Of a DNA stretch of 64,000 nucleotides, positions 1-8,884 are shown piece after piece. Source of the stretch: Rhodanobacter denitrificans (GTDB taxonomy: Bacteria > Pseudomonadota > Gammaproteobacteria > Xanthomonadales > Rhodanobacteraceae). The DNA is taken from NCBI RefSeq assembly GCF_000230695.2, contig NC_020541.1:3906001-3970000 (forward strand). Reading direction: 5' to 3'. How positions within the stretch are numbered: the stretch's first letter is position 1; each line of letters opens with the position of its first letter. A program made the translations under genes and the position numbers. The notes under the pieces are model-generated. The model saw only the letters and a list, made by a program, of their open reading frames with translations, was not told where the DNA came from and searched no databases.

Positions 1-70
1 GTACACTCGGGCGTCGTCGCGCCGCGACGTCCGATTCCGCCCGCCACTTCATCCACTCAGAGAGGTTCCC

Positions 71-2047
71 ATGTCCGTGCCCGACAGCGGCAAGCCCGCT
101 CCTTCCACCTGGCCGGCGGTAGCCGGCACCGCGCTGCGCGTGGCGTTCGGCCTGATCTGGGCCGTGAGCGCCGCGCTGACCTGGACCGCCGATTTCGCCA
201 ACCACTACGTGGGCTACCTGCACAACGCCGCCACCGGCCAGCCGGCCTGGTCGGCGTGGTGGTTCGAGCTGTGGATCGGACTGGTGACGCCGCACGTGGG
301 CTTCTTCGTATGGGCCACGCGCATCGCCGAGACCCTGCTGGCGCTGGCGCTGCTGCTGGGCTTCGCGCGCAAGATCACCTACGTGGTGGGCATCCTGTTC
401 AGCCTGTTGATCTGGAGCACGGCGGAAGGCTTCGGCGGCCCGTACTCGGTGGGCGCCAACAACATCGGCGCGGCGATCAGCTACGTGCTGATCTTCGCGG
501 CGCTGATCGTGATCAACCTGCGCTCGGGCCCCAGCCCGTACAGCCTGGACTACCTGATCGAGCGCCGCTGGCCGAGCTGGCGCCGGCTGGCCGACTGGAA
601 CGACACGCTGCCGCTGACCGAGGTGCACCCGCTGCCGTGGCGCGTACAGGGGCCGGCGCTGGCCGGCGTGCTGATCCTGGTGGCGCTGCTGCTGGCCGGC
701 TTGCACAGCGCGTTGAACGTGAAATCAGCCAGCCCGCAGGCCGCGGCGGCCGCGGTGACGCCGCTATCGCTGGCCTCCAGCCAACCCATCGGCAAGGCCC
801 GCGACGCACGCCTGCCGCCGCTGCAGGAAGGCGGCAGCGTGGCAGTGGACATCGCCGTCTCCGACCAGAGCGTGGAAATCGCCAGCGGTGTGCAGTACCA
901 GGCCTGGACCTTCGGCAAGAGCGTGCCCGGCCCGGTGATCCACGTGCGCCAGGGACAAACGGTGAACGTGAAGCTCACCAACCACGGCACCATGCAGCAC
1001 TCGATCGACTTCCACAGCGCGATCACCCCACCCAGCCTGCACTACGTGGACATCATGCCGGGCGAGTCGATCGCCTTCTCGTTCGTGGCCAAGGTGCCCG
1101 GTGCGTTCCTGTACCACTGCGGCACGCCGCCGGTGCTGCTGCACATCGGCAACGGCATGTACGGTGCGATCATCGTCGACCCGGCCACGCCGCTGCCGCC
1201 GGCCGCCGAGAGCTACGTGCTGGTGCAGGGCGAGTGGTACACCCAGCAGGTGTCGGGCAAGCTGATGGCCGGCAACTACGAGAAGATGCAGCAGATGCGC
1301 CCCGACGAGGTGGTGTTCAACGGCGCCGCGTTCCAGTACCGCGACCACCCACTCACCGCCAAGCCCGGCGACCTGGTGCGCCTGTACGTGGTCAACGCCG
1401 GCCCCAGCCTGTGGAGTTCGTTCCACGTGATCGGCGCGATCTTCGACAAGGTCTATCCGGGCGGCAACCCGGCGCAGGCGATCGACGGCGTCTCCACCTG
1501 GAGCGTGGGCCCGGGCGAGGGCGCGGTATTCGACCTGAAGCTGGACGAGGCCGGCCACTATCCGTTCGTCGACCACGCCATGGCGCACATGCAGCTGGGT
1601 GCGCAGGGCGTGCTGCTGGTGGGCTCGCCCGACGAGGCCGCCAAGCCGCCGGTGAGCAAGGCACCGGTCGCCGCCACGCCCGCCACGCCGCCGCCGGCCG
1701 CCAGCGGTCCGTACACGTTCGACCCGGCCCGCGGCGCCTCGCTGTACGCCGCCAACTGCGCGGCCTGCCACCAGGCCACCGGCCTGGGCCTGCCCGGCGC
1801 CTTCCCGCCGCTGAAGGACAACGTGGCGGTGCAGGACGCCGACCCGGCCAAGCACATCGAGGTGATCCTGAAGGGCCTGCAGGGCCTGGTGATCAACGGC
1901 ACCAGCTACCCCACCGCGATGCCGCCGTTCGCCGCCGCGCTGAACGACGCGGACATCGCCAACATCGCCAACCACGAGCGCAGTTCGTGGGGCAACCAGG
2001 GCAAGCTGATCACCGCCGATCAGGTGAAGGCCGCACGCGGCAAATAA
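71..2047 (+). CDS. nirK: Copper nitrite reductase with N-terminal DoxX/DoxD-like membrane domain and C-terminal cytochrome c
   Basis: Reduces nitrite to nitric oxide in the periplasm (denitrification). Three parts are visible. Residues 1 to about 215 hold four to five membrane segments resembling DoxX/DoxD (the small quinone-oxidoreductase subunit family), with the GPYSVGANNIGAA stretch. Residues about 240-540 are a two-cupredoxin NirK: type 1 copper ligands His310, Cys350, His358, Met363; type 2 ligands His315, His349, His502; catalytic Asp313 and His452 (in SFHVIGAIFD, the class II form). Residues about 570-655 are a cytochrome c with CAACH (563-567) and probable axial Met617. C-terminal haem fusions are known in NirK (Ralstonia type); the fused N-terminal membrane domain is unusual and suggests a membrane-tethered enzyme fed by quinol or haem. 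The start has AGAGG just upstream. A terminator follows, so it looks monocistronic. Only 70 bases of upstream DNA are present, and I see no FNR site in them. Confidence 0.9.
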   Translation: MSVPDSGKPAPSTWPAVAGTALRVAFGLIWAVSAALTWTADFANHYVGYLHNAATGQPAWSAWWFELWIGLVTPHVGFFVWATRIAETLLALALLLGFARKITYVVGILFSLLIWSTAEGFGGPYSVGANNIGAAISYVLIFAALIVINLRSGPSPYSLDYLIERRWPSWRRLADWNDTLPLTEVHPLPWRVQGPALAGVLILVALLLAGLHSALNVKSASPQAAAAAVTPLSLASSQPIGKARDARLPPLQEGGSVAVDIAVSDQSVEIASGVQYQAWTFGKSVPGPVIHVRQGQTVNVKLTNHGTMQHSIDFHSAITPPSLHYVDIMPGESIAFSFVAKVPGAFLYHCGTPPVLLHIGNGMYGAIIVDPATPLPPAAESYVLVQGEWYTQQVSGKLMAGNYEKMQQMRPDEVVFNGAAFQYRDHPLTAKPGDLVRLYVVNAGPSLWSSFHVIGAIFDKVYPGGNPAQAIDGVSTWSVGPGEGAVFDLKLDEAGHYPFVDHAMAHMQLGAQGVLLVGSPDEAAKPPVSKAPVAATPATPPPAASGPYTFDPARGASLYAANCAACHQATGLGLPGAFPPLKDNVAVQDADPAKHIEVILKGLQGLVINGTSYPTAMPPFAAALNDADIANIANHERSSWGNQGKLITADQVKAARGK

Positions 2048-2068
2048 GCCGGTGCGGATGCGTCGAGG

Positions 2069-2095
2069 AAGGGCGGCCTGCGGGCCGCCTTTCCG
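2069..2095 (+). terminator. Rho-independent terminator after nirK
   Basis: A ten-base stem (AAGGGCGGCC pairing with GGCCGCCTTT, one G-U pair) with a TGCG loop, running into a T-rich stretch. It separates nirK from the biotin operon. Confidence 0.75.
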
Positions 2096-2203
2096 TTTCC
2101 GGCGCGGGCGCCAAGTTTACTTCGTCAACCGAACCGCCCTGCAAAAAAGTTGACGACAGCGATCGGCCCACCCAAACTCGGGGCCTCTGCCACGGAGCCC
2201 GCC

Positions 2204-3247
2204 ATGCCCGAAGCCGCCATCCGCCACGACTGGACGCGCACGGAAGTCGCCGCGCTGTTCGCGCTGCCGTTCAACGAACTGCTGCACCGCGCGCACGGCG
2301 TGCATCGCCAGCATCACGACCCGAACGCGGTGCAGGTGTCGACCCTGCTGTCGATCAAGACCGGCGGCTGCCCCGAGGATTGCGCCTACTGCCCGCAGGC
2401 GGCGCGCTACGACACCGGCGTGGCCGCGCAGAAGCTGATGGAGGTCGACGACGTGCTGGCACGCGCCCGCGCCGCCAAGGCCGCCGGCGCCAGCCGCTTC
2501 TGCATGGGGGCGGCCTGGCGCGGGCCGAAAGACCGCGACATCCCCAAGGTCGCCGCGATCGTGCGTGCGGTGAAGGAGCTGGGCCTGGAAACCTGCGCCA
2601 CCCTGGGCCTGCTCGGCGACGGCCACGCGCAGGCATTGAAGGACGCCGGCCTCGACTACTACAACCACAACCTCGATACCGCGCCGGAGTTCTACGGCGA
2701 GATCATCCACACCCGCGACTACCGCGATCGCCTGGAAACCCTGGAGCAGGTGCGCGACGCCGGCCTGAAAACCTGCTGCGGCGGCATCGTCGGCATGGGC
2801 GAGACGCGCGAGCAGCGCGCCGGCCTGCTGCAGGCGCTGGCCAACCTGCCCGAGCATCCGCACTCGGTGCCGATCAACCAGCTGGTGCCGGTGCCCGGCA
2901 CGCCGCTGGGCGACGCCGAGCCGCTCGATCCATTCGAATTCGTGCGCGCGATCGCGGTGGCACGGATCCTGATGCCACTGTCGATCGTGCGCCTGTCCGC
3001 CGGCCGCCAGCAGATGGACGACGCGGTGCAGGCGCTGTGCTTCTTCGCCGGCGCCGGCTCGATCTTCTACGGCGAGAAATTGCTGACCACCGGCAACCCG
3101 GACGTGGAAGCGGACCGCGCGCTGTTCCGGCGGCTCGACCTGCATCCGATGGAAGTGGCCATGGAGGCGGCTGGCGTGCGCGCCGGCCTTCCTGAAAGCG
3201 ACGCGGCCGGCTGCGGACAAGGCTGCGGCTGCAGTGCCGCGGCCTGA
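2204..3247 (+). CDS. bioB: Biotin synthase
   Basis: Radical-SAM enzyme that inserts sulfur into dethiobiotin, the last step of biotin synthesis. The CxxxCxxC cluster motif is Cys56-Cys60-Cys63 in [12 protein letters not shown], followed by [15 protein letters not shown] and the [12 protein letters not shown] stretch typical of BioB. I chose the ATG at 2204 because CGGAG lies just upstream and [10 protein letters not shown] is a normal family N-terminus; a TTG at 2150 would add 18 residues. The product is 347 residues, normal for the family, and ends in a Cys-rich tail ([11 protein letters not shown]). It overlaps bioF by 14 bases and opens the operon bioB-bioF-trhO-bioH-bioC. Confidence 0.96.
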   Translation: MPEAAIRHDWTRTEVAALFALPFNELLHRAHGVHRQHHDPNAVQVSTLLSIKTGGCPEDCAYCPQAARYDTGVAAQKLMEVDDVLARARAAKAAGASRFCMGAAWRGPKDRDIPKVAAIVRAVKELGLETCATLGLLGDGHAQALKDAGLDYYNHNLDTAPEFYGEIIHTRDYRDRLETLEQVRDAGLKTCCGGIVGMGETREQRAGLLQALANLPEHPHSVPINQLVPVPGTPLGDAEPLDPFEFVRAIAVARILMPLSIVRLSAGRQQMDDAVQALCFFAGAGSIFYGEKLLTTGNPDVEADRALFRRLDLHPMEVAMEAAGVRAGLPESDAAGCGQGCGCSAAA

Positions 3248-4439
3248 TCTGCTCGAACGACTGGCCGTCCAGACGGCTGAACGCGAGCGCGCCAGGCTGC
3301 GCCGCCGGCTGCGCACGATCGACCACGCCGACGGCCCGTGGCTGGAGACCGGCAGCCAGCGCCTGCTGGCGTTCTGCAGCAACGACTACCTCGGCCTGGC
3401 GCAGCACCCGCAACTGGTCGCCGCGCTCACCCGCGCGGCGCGCGAGGAGGGCGTCGGCAGCAGCTCGGCGCACCTGATCTGCGGCCATCGCAGCGCGCAC
3501 GCGGAACTGGAGGAAGCGCTGGCCGCCTGGACCGGACGCGAGCGCGCGCTGCTGTTCTCCACCGGCTACATGGCCAACCTCGGCGTGCTGCAGGCGCTGC
3601 TGGCGCGCGGCGACGTGTGCGTGCAGGACAAGCTCAACCACGCCTGCCTGCTCGATGGCGCCAGGCTCGGCGGCGCCGAACTGAAGCGCTATCCGCACGC
3701 CGACGTGGCCGCCGCCGCGCGCCAGCTGGCGGCGAACCCCGGCGCGGCGGCGCTGCTGGCCACCGACGGCGTGTTCAGCATGGACGGCGACGTCGCGCCG
3801 CTGCGCGCGCTGGCGCAGCTGTGCGCACTCGAGCGCGCCACCTTGATGGTCGACGACGCGCACGGCCTCGGCGTGCTCGGCGACGACGGCGCCGGCAGCC
3901 TCAGCGCGGCAAAGCTGGGCCAGCACGAGGTGCCGCTGCTGATGGCCACGCTGGGCAAGGCGCTCGGCTGCAGCGGCGCGTTCGTGGCCGGACCGGCCGC
4001 GCTGATCCACGGCCTGGTGCAGTTCGCGCGCCCCTACATCTACACCACCGCGATGCCGCCGGCGCTGGCCGCCGCCGCGCTGGAAGCGGTGCGGCTGGCG
4101 CAGAGCGAAACCTGGCGGCGCGACAAACTCAGCGTGCTGATCGGGCGTTTTCGCCGCGGCGCGGCCGAGCTCGGCCTGCCGCTGGCGGCCTCGCCCAGCG
4201 CGATCCAGCCGCTGCTGCTTGGCGGCGCCGACGCCGCGCTGGGGGCGGCGCAGGCACTCGAACGGCAAGGCCTGCTGGTGACCGCGATCCGTCCGCCGAC
4301 GGTGCCCGCCGGCCAGGCGCGGCTGCGCATCACGCTGTCGGCGGCGCATGAGGAAATCCACGTCGACCGGCTGCTGGGCGCACTGGAAACACTGCATCTG
4401 CCGGCCGCGCTCCGGGTGCCCGGCGGCGACCACGTATAA
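3234..4439 (+). CDS. bioF: 8-amino-7-oxononanoate synthase
   Basis: PLP-dependent condensation of pimeloyl-ACP/CoA with L-alanine, the first step of biotin ring assembly. The alpha-oxoamine synthase signatures are clear: [10 protein letters not shown] near the N-terminus, [10 protein letters not shown], and the PLP lysine Lys242 in [12 protein letters not shown]. It is 401 residues, close to the family norm. It starts with GTG inside the end of bioB (14-base overlap), which implies translational coupling. The stop is followed within 30 bases by the next gene; a TATAAT sequence overlaps the last codons (4433-4438). Confidence 0.96.
   Translation: MPRPDLLERLAVQTAERERARLRRRLRTIDHADGPWLETGSQRLLAFCSNDYLGLAQHPQLVAALTRAAREEGVGSSSAHLICGHRSAHAELEEALAAWTGRERALLFSTGYMANLGVLQALLARGDVCVQDKLNHACLLDGARLGGAELKRYPHADVAAAARQLAANPGAAALLATDGVFSMDGDVAPLRALAQLCALERATLMVDDAHGLGVLGDDGAGSLSAAKLGQHEVPLLMATLGKALGCSGAFVAGPAALIHGLVQFARPYIYTTAMPPALAAAALEAVRLAQSETWRRDKLSVLIGRFRRGAAELGLPLAASPSAIQPLLLGGADAALGAAQALERQGLLVTAIRPPTVPAGQARLRITLSAAHEEIHVDRLLGALETLHLPAALRVPGGDHV
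4433..4438 (+). promoter_or_regulatory. TATAAT, possible internal -10 element of the biotin operon
   Basis: A perfect TATAAT overlaps the bioF stop, 29 bases before the trhO-type start. No good -35 box is visible 17 bases upstream. If active it would let trhO-bioH-bioC be transcribed without bioBF. Similar -10-like elements precede several other starts in this window (13624, 19972, 10475, 44016, 45925). Confidence 0.4.
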
Positions 4440-4467
4440 TCGCCGCCTGCTCCGCCGATTCCCCCGC

Positions 4468-5211
4468 ATGTCGATCGTCAACATCTCCGCCTACAAGTTC
4501 ACCAGCCTGGACGACCTGCCCGCGCTGCGCGAACGGCTGTTCGCGCGTTGCGAAGCGCTGGCGCTGAAGGGCACGATCCTGCTGGCGCCGGAAGGCATCA
4601 ACCTGTTCCTCGCCGGCCGCCGCGCGCAGATCGACGGCTTCATGGCCACGCTGCACGACGACCCGCGCTTCGACGATGTCGCGCCGAAGGAGTCGTTGTC
4701 CGATGCGGTGCCGTTCGGCCGCCTGCGCGTGCGCCTGAAGCACGAGATCATCACCATGCGCCAGCCCGCGACCCGCCCCGAAGGCGGCCGCGCACCGGCG
4801 GTGGACGCACCCACCCTGCAGCGCTGGCTGGACCAGGGCCGCGACGACGACGGTCGCGAGGTGCTGCTGCTGGATACCCGCAACGACTACGAGACCGCCG
4901 CCGGCAAGTTCGCGCAGGCGGTCGACTACCGCCTCGCCAGCTTCACCGCCTTCCCCGCCGCGATCGCTGCCGACCGCGCGCGCTACGAGGGCAAGACGGT
5001 GGTCTCGTACTGCACCGGCGGCATCCGTTGCGAGAAGGCCGCGCTGCACATGCAGGAGCTCGGCATGGCGCACGTCTACCAGCTCGACGGCGGCATCCTG
5101 AAGTATCTCGAACAGACCGGCGGCGCGCACTGGCAGGGCGACTGCTTCGTGTTCGACGGGCGTGGCGCCGTCGACAAGCGGCTGCTGCCCGCGCAGGGCG
5201 CCGCCGCATGA
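4468..5211 (+). CDS. trhO: tRNA uridine(34) hydroxylase-type rhodanese protein (TrhO/YceA family, short form)
   Basis: TrhO (E. coli YceA) performs oxygen-dependent hydroxylation of wobble U34 to ho5U in tRNA. This protein has the N-terminal ferredoxin-like domain (LKGTILLAPEGINLFLAG) and a rhodanese domain with active Cys182 in SYCTGGIRCEKAA, followed by YQLDGGILKYLE. It is 247 residues against about 350 in E. coli: it stops shortly after CFVFDGRGAVDKR, so the Cys-rich C-terminal tail of the long form is absent. It lies inside the biotin operon, 28 bases after bioF, and overlaps bioH by 4 bases (ATGA). No biotin role is known for this family; linkage may simply mean co-expression. The start at 4468 gives the normal MSIVNISAYKF N-terminus. 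Confidence 0.88.
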   Translation: MSIVNISAYKFTSLDDLPALRERLFARCEALALKGTILLAPEGINLFLAGRRAQIDGFMATLHDDPRFDDVAPKESLSDAVPFGRLRVRLKHEIITMRQPATRPEGGRAPAVDAPTLQRWLDQGRDDDGREVLLLDTRNDYETAAGKFAQAVDYRLASFTAFPAAIAADRARYEGKTVVSYCTGGIRCEKAALHMQELGMAHVYQLDGGILKYLEQTGGAHWQGDCFVFDGRGAVDKRLLPAQGAAA

Positions 5212-5993
5212 GCCTGTACGTCGACCGGCGCGGCCACGGCCCCATCCCGCTGGTGCTGCTGCATGGCTGGGCGATGCACGGCGGCGTGCTGGCGCCGCTG
5301 GTCGAGGCGCTGGAAAACCAATGCACGATGTACGTGGTCGACCTGCCCGGCCACGGCCGCTCGCGCAACTGCGGCCTGCCGCTGGAACCGCATGTCTGCG
5401 CCGCGGCGATCGCCAAGCTCACGCCACCGGCGCTCTGGCTGGGCTGGTCGCTGGGCGGCACCATCGCGCTGACCGCCGCGCTGGAGCTGCCGCGGCAGGT
5501 GCGCGGGCTGGCCATGCTGTGCGCCACACCGAAATTCGTGCGCGACGCCGGCTGGCCGCACGGCAGCGATGCCCAGCTGGTGCACCAGCTGGCCAGCGAC
5601 CTGGAAACCGATTACCACGCCACCATCGAGCGCTTCCTGGCGCTGGAGGCGATGGGCAGCGCCGACCCGCGCGGCGAACTGCGCCACCTGCGTGAGCTGG
5701 TGTTCACGCATGGCGAACCCGACCTGCGCGTGCTGCAGGAAGGCATCCGCATCCTGGAAAGCAGCGACCGCCGCGCTGCCCTGCCCGACCTCGCCGTACG
5801 CAGTGCCTGGATCAGCGGCCGCCGCGACCGGCTGGTGCCGCCGCAGGCGATGGCCTGGTCGGCCAGCCAGTGCGGCGGCCAGTACACCGAGATTCCGCAG
5901 GCCGGCCACGCGCCGTTCTTCGGCCACGCCGATGCGGTGGCGCAGGCGCTGCAGCCGCTGCTGGCCCCCCTTTCCCTTGAGCAGGCGCGATGA
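5208..5993 (+). CDS. bioH: Pimeloyl-ACP methyl ester carboxylesterase
   Basis: Alpha/beta hydrolase that removes the methyl group from pimeloyl-ACP methyl ester, ending the BioC-BioH pimelate route. The catalytic triad is readable: Ser81 in GWSLGG, Asp207 in SGRRDRLVPP, His234 in AGHAPFFGH. An oxyanion HGW motif lies near residue 20. It is 261 residues, the usual BioH size. The ATG overlaps the preceding stop (ATGA) and its own stop overlaps the bioC start by 4 bases, so bioH and bioC are translationally coupled, fitting their sequential roles. Confidence 0.93.
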   Translation: MSLYVDRRGHGPIPLVLLHGWAMHGGVLAPLVEALENQCTMYVVDLPGHGRSRNCGLPLEPHVCAAAIAKLTPPALWLGWSLGGTIALTAALELPRQVRGLAMLCATPKFVRDAGWPHGSDAQLVHQLASDLETDYHATIERFLALEAMGSADPRGELRHLRELVFTHGEPDLRVLQEGIRILESSDRRAALPDLAVRSAWISGRRDRLVPPQAMAWSASQCGGQYTEIPQAGHAPFFGHADAVAQALQPLLAPLSLEQAR

Positions 5994-6868
5994 GCGACTT
6001 CCAACTCGATCCCACCCAGGTGCGCCGCCACTTCGGCCGCGCCGCCAGCACCTACGAAAAGCACGACGCGCTACAGCGCGAAGTCGGCGATGCCCTGCTC
6101 GAACGGCTGGGCTTCTACCTGGAAACACCGCTGCGCGTGGTCGACGTCGGCGCCGGCACCGGCCGCGGCAGCGCGCTGCTGAAGCAGAAATACCCCAAGG
6201 CCGAGGTGATCGCGGTCGACCTGGCGCTGCCGATGCTGCGCGCCGCGAAGCAGCACAGCAGCTGGCGCAAGCCGTTCCGCCGCGTGTGCGCCGAAGCCAC
6301 CCGCCTGCCGCTGGCCGACCACAGCGTGGACGTGCTGTATTCCAACCTCTGCTTCCAGTGGGTCGACGACCTGCCGGCACTGTTCGGCGAGTGCATGCGC
6401 GTGCTCAAGCCCGGCGGCTTCATGGCGTTCTCCAGCTTCGGCCCGGATACCCTGATGGAACTGCGCGCGGCCTGGGCCGAGGCCGACCAGCAGCCGCACG
6501 TGGGCCGCTTCCTCGACATGCATGACGTCGGCGACGCGATGCTCAACGCCGGCCTGCGCGACCCGGTGCTGGACGTGTTCCGCTACACGCTGACCTACAG
6601 CGAGCCGCGCAAGCTGCTGGAGGAACTGCGGGGCCTGGGTGCCACCAATGCCGACCGCGCACGCGCACGCGGCCTCACCGGCAAGGGGTGCTATCGGCGC
6701 ATGCTGGCCGCGTACGAGGCGATGCGCACGGACGGGCGCATCCCGGCCAGTTGGGAAGTGGTCAGCGCGCATGCCTGGGGCCCGCCCGTGGGCCAGCCGC
6801 GCCGCGTCCCCGGCGGCGAGATCGCCACCTTCTCGATCGACACGCTACGCGGCTCGCGACGCAAATGA
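5990..6868 (+). CDS. bioC: Malonyl-ACP O-methyltransferase
   Basis: SAM-dependent methyltransferase that caps malonyl-ACP so that the fatty-acid machinery can build pimelate. The N-terminal VRRHFGRAASTYEKHDALQ block is characteristic of BioC; SAM motif I is VVDVGAGTGRG at about residues 50-60, followed by AVDLALPML and LYSNLCFQWVDD. It is 292 residues, slightly longer than the E. coli protein. It is the last gene of the operon; bioA and bioD are not in this window. Confidence 0.94.
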   Translation: MSDFQLDPTQVRRHFGRAASTYEKHDALQREVGDALLERLGFYLETPLRVVDVGAGTGRGSALLKQKYPKAEVIAVDLALPMLRAAKQHSSWRKPFRRVCAEATRLPLADHSVDVLYSNLCFQWVDDLPALFGECMRVLKPGGFMAFSSFGPDTLMELRAAWAEADQQPHVGRFLDMHDVGDAMLNAGLRDPVLDVFRYTLTYSEPRKLLEELRGLGATNADRARARGLTGKGCYRRMLAAYEAMRTDGRIPASWEVVSAHAWGPPVGQPRRVPGGEIATFSIDTLRGSRRK

Positions 6869-6884
6869 CGCACGCCGGCATGGC

Positions 6885-6910
6885 GGCGCCGTGTGCTCGC
6901 ACACGGCGCC
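6885..6910. terminator. GC-rich hairpin between convergent genes
   Basis: A perfect 11-bp stem (GGCGCCGTGTG / CACACGGCGCC) with a CTCG loop sits between the convergent bioC and barrel genes. There is no clear T-run on either side, so its role as a terminator is inferred from position. Confidence 0.45.
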
Positions 6911-6917
6911 AGTTCGG

Positions 6918-7739
6918 TCAGAAGCTGTACTTCAGCGACGCGCCCACGCCGTAATCCGGACTGCCGTCGGCGAAGCCGGCGAGCGCGTAGGCCTGCACGC
7001 GCAGGCTGTCGTTGAACTTGTGGTTCCAGTAAGCGGCGATCTCGCTCTGCGAGGCGCCGGTATCGGCGATCCGCTCACGGTAGTAGTAGTACGCGCCGAT
7101 GTTGTTGCTGGAGTTGAGCTTGTAGTCGGCACCGATGTTCGCATTGAAGCCGTTCTTCAGCTTGATGTACTGCGAGCTGCCGTACTTCATCCAGCCCACG
7201 CCGCCGAACGCGGTCCAGTCGCCGCTGACCTTGTAGGTATCCAGCGAGAGGCCGTAATCGTTCTTGCCGGTGCCCAGGCCCTTGTTCTCGTCGGCGGTGC
7301 CGAATTTCACCTTGCCGGTGAGGTCCAGCCCGAACGTGCGATCGGCGCTGCCGAACAGCTCATAGCCAGCCGATGCGGTGATATCGCCCAGGCCCGAGGC
7401 CGAACCGCTGGAGGTGGTGGTCGTGCCGCCGCCGTTGCCGCGGCCGCGCCCCTTCGGATTACCGTTCTTCACCTTGCCCACGCCGGGGATCACGTTGCCG
7501 GCACCGCTGATGTTGATGTACGGCACGACGAGCTTGAACGTCCAGCGGTCGGTCTGGTACGCCGCCGTCACCGGCACCGACCAGATGTCGGTGGTGGTGT
7601 CGGTGCCGTACTTGCCGCTGCTGTAGTCGGCGCCTGCCGAAAGGCTGAACCGGCCGCTGTCGGACGTGGCGGCATGTGCCGCCGGCGCACCGATCAGCAG
7701 TAGTCCGCCGACGATCATCCAGTGATGGGGGTTGCGCAT
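6918..7739 (-). CDS. Outer-membrane beta-barrel-like protein, function unknown
   Basis: 273 residues with a signal peptide (hydrophobic stretch ending AAHA-A). The mature part is rich in alternating aromatic/Gly/Ser strands (FSLSAGADYSSGKYG, GLSLDTYKVSGDWTAFGG, VQAYALAGF) and ends in aromatic Phe (ASLKYSF), as outer-membrane barrels do. A Gly/Arg/Thr-rich loop sits near residues 95-115. It looks like transporter/porin-like proteins of unknown substrate. The start at 7739 has AAGGAAA upstream. It lies 90 bases downstream of the secreted-protein gene at 7830-8579 on the same strand, and the two are probably co-transcribed. Substrate and partner are unknown. Confidence 0.6.
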   Translation of the reverse strand: MRNPHHWMIVGGLLLIGAPAAHAATSDSGRFSLSAGADYSSGKYGTDTTTDIWSVPVTAAYQTDRWTFKLVVPYINISGAGNVIPGVGKVKNGNPKGRGRGNGGGTTTTSSGSASGLGDITASAGYELFGSADRTFGLDLTGKVKFGTADENKGLGTGKNDYGLSLDTYKVSGDWTAFGGVGWMKYGSSQYIKLKNGFNANIGADYKLNSSNNIGAYYYYRERIADTGASQSEIAAYWNHKFNDSLRVQAYALAGFADGSPDYGVGASLKYSF

Positions 7740-7829
7740 GAATGGGGTTTCCTTGGTTGAAAGAGGATGGCAGCAGGCCCGGCATCGCACCGGGCCTGCA
7801 TGGATGACTGCATGCGGGGAAAGGCGGGC

Positions 7830-8579
7830 TCAGCCGCCCGGGCGACCGGCATGATCGGGATGTTCGGGGCGCTCCGACCGGCTCGGACGATCGGGGCGAT
7901 CCAGGCGAGCCGGGCGATCGGCTTTTGCCACATGCTCGGGCTTGCCCGGACGATCGACGCCGTGCACCTTGGCCAGTTCGACTTCTTCCACGTGAGCATG
8001 CGCGTGCCCGTCCGCGGCGCCGCCGCCGGCCGCCTTCGGCGAACGCATCACGTCGCCCAGCTTGAAACCGTCCGCCTTGGCGATCTGGCCCCAGCCTTCA
8101 CCGGCGGCGCGCGCGGCGAGGATGCCGTCGAGCTTGATGCTGGTACCGTCGGCAAGCACCAGGGTGCCGCCGTTGAGCGCGGCCTGCATCTCGGCAGCGG
8201 TCGGATCGGTGATGCCCGCCTTGGCCAGGCTGGCCTCGGCCAGCGACAGTGCGATCTTCACGTTGCCGTAGCCCATCTGGCCGGTGGCCGGCGTGAACGT
8301 GGTGCTCGTCGTGGTCGTGGTGCCGTCGGCGTTCTTGGTCACGTCGTCGAGAGTGACCGCACTGCCGTCGCGCAGCCCGCTGACCAGCGCCTGCGCGTTG
8401 GCATCCGAACCGGCGAACCCGGCGAACTCGGTGCTCAGCCGGGTCGACTCGTGGCTGGTGGTGCTGGTGGAGGTGGACGTATCGGTGGGCGTGGTGGTCT
8501 GCGCCATCGCCGGTGCGAGCGACAACGCGCCAAGCACCGCGGCACAGATCAGCGTGGATTGCAGAGGGCGGTATTTCAT
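7830..8579 (-). CDS. Secreted protein with His-containing linker and Arg/Pro/Asp-rich repeat tail, unknown function
   Basis: 249 residues. A clear signal peptide (cleavage near APAMA-Q) is followed by a Thr/Ser-rich linker, then a globular stretch about 45-180 (QMGYGNVKIALSLAEASL, GWGQIAKADGFKLGDVM). The C-terminus has an ADGHAHAHVEE element and a run of RPxR / DRPDRP / ERPEHP units. I do not recognise the family. AGGAG precedes the ATG. It is probably the first gene of a pair with the downstream barrel-like protein. The basic/acidic Pro-rich tail could bind a surface polymer or metal (the HAHAH cluster), but that is speculation. Confidence 0.6.
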   Translation of the reverse strand: MKYRPLQSTLICAAVLGALSLAPAMAQTTTPTDTSTSTSTTSHESTRLSTEFAGFAGSDANAQALVSGLRDGSAVTLDDVTKNADGTTTTTSTTFTPATGQMGYGNVKIALSLAEASLAKAGITDPTAAEMQAALNGGTLVLADGTSIKLDGILAARAAGEGWGQIAKADGFKLGDVMRSPKAAGGGAADGHAHAHVEEVELAKVHGVDRPGKPEHVAKADRPARLDRPDRPSRSERPEHPDHAGRPGG

Positions 8580-8884
8580 GGGATGGCTCCTGAGGATGCA
8601 ACGATGGCGAAATGCCGACGAGACGACGTGGTGTGTTCCCTTACGCCCCTGTATCCGAATCCCGCCTCATGGCCACGGTTCGATTCGCATGCCACCGACG
8701 TCTCTGCGCGCATCTTTGCGCCGCACGCGCGCAGCACACAAGCGACGTCGCCGCGTTTGTTCAGCATGCGTTTCACGCACTGGACAACCGCCGTCCATCT
8801 TTGTCGCGATTGTGTGAACGGCTAGGCATTTCCGGCATCACGCCGCCGTGTCCGGCGCCGGACGAAACTTCTTTCGATGCCTGC
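8580..8884. other. Intergenic region, upstream of the secreted-protein gene and downstream of tag
   Basis: About 300 bases between two minus-strand genes. It holds the ribosome-binding site and presumably the promoter of the gene at 7830-8579. I see no convincing -35/-10 pair, no palindrome, no RNA gene and no credible small coding region. Confidence 0.4.

Noticed and set aside
1..70. Possible FNR/DNR site for nirK
   Set aside because: No TTGAT-N4-ATCAA-like sequence occurs in the available 70 bases; any such site would lie outside the window.
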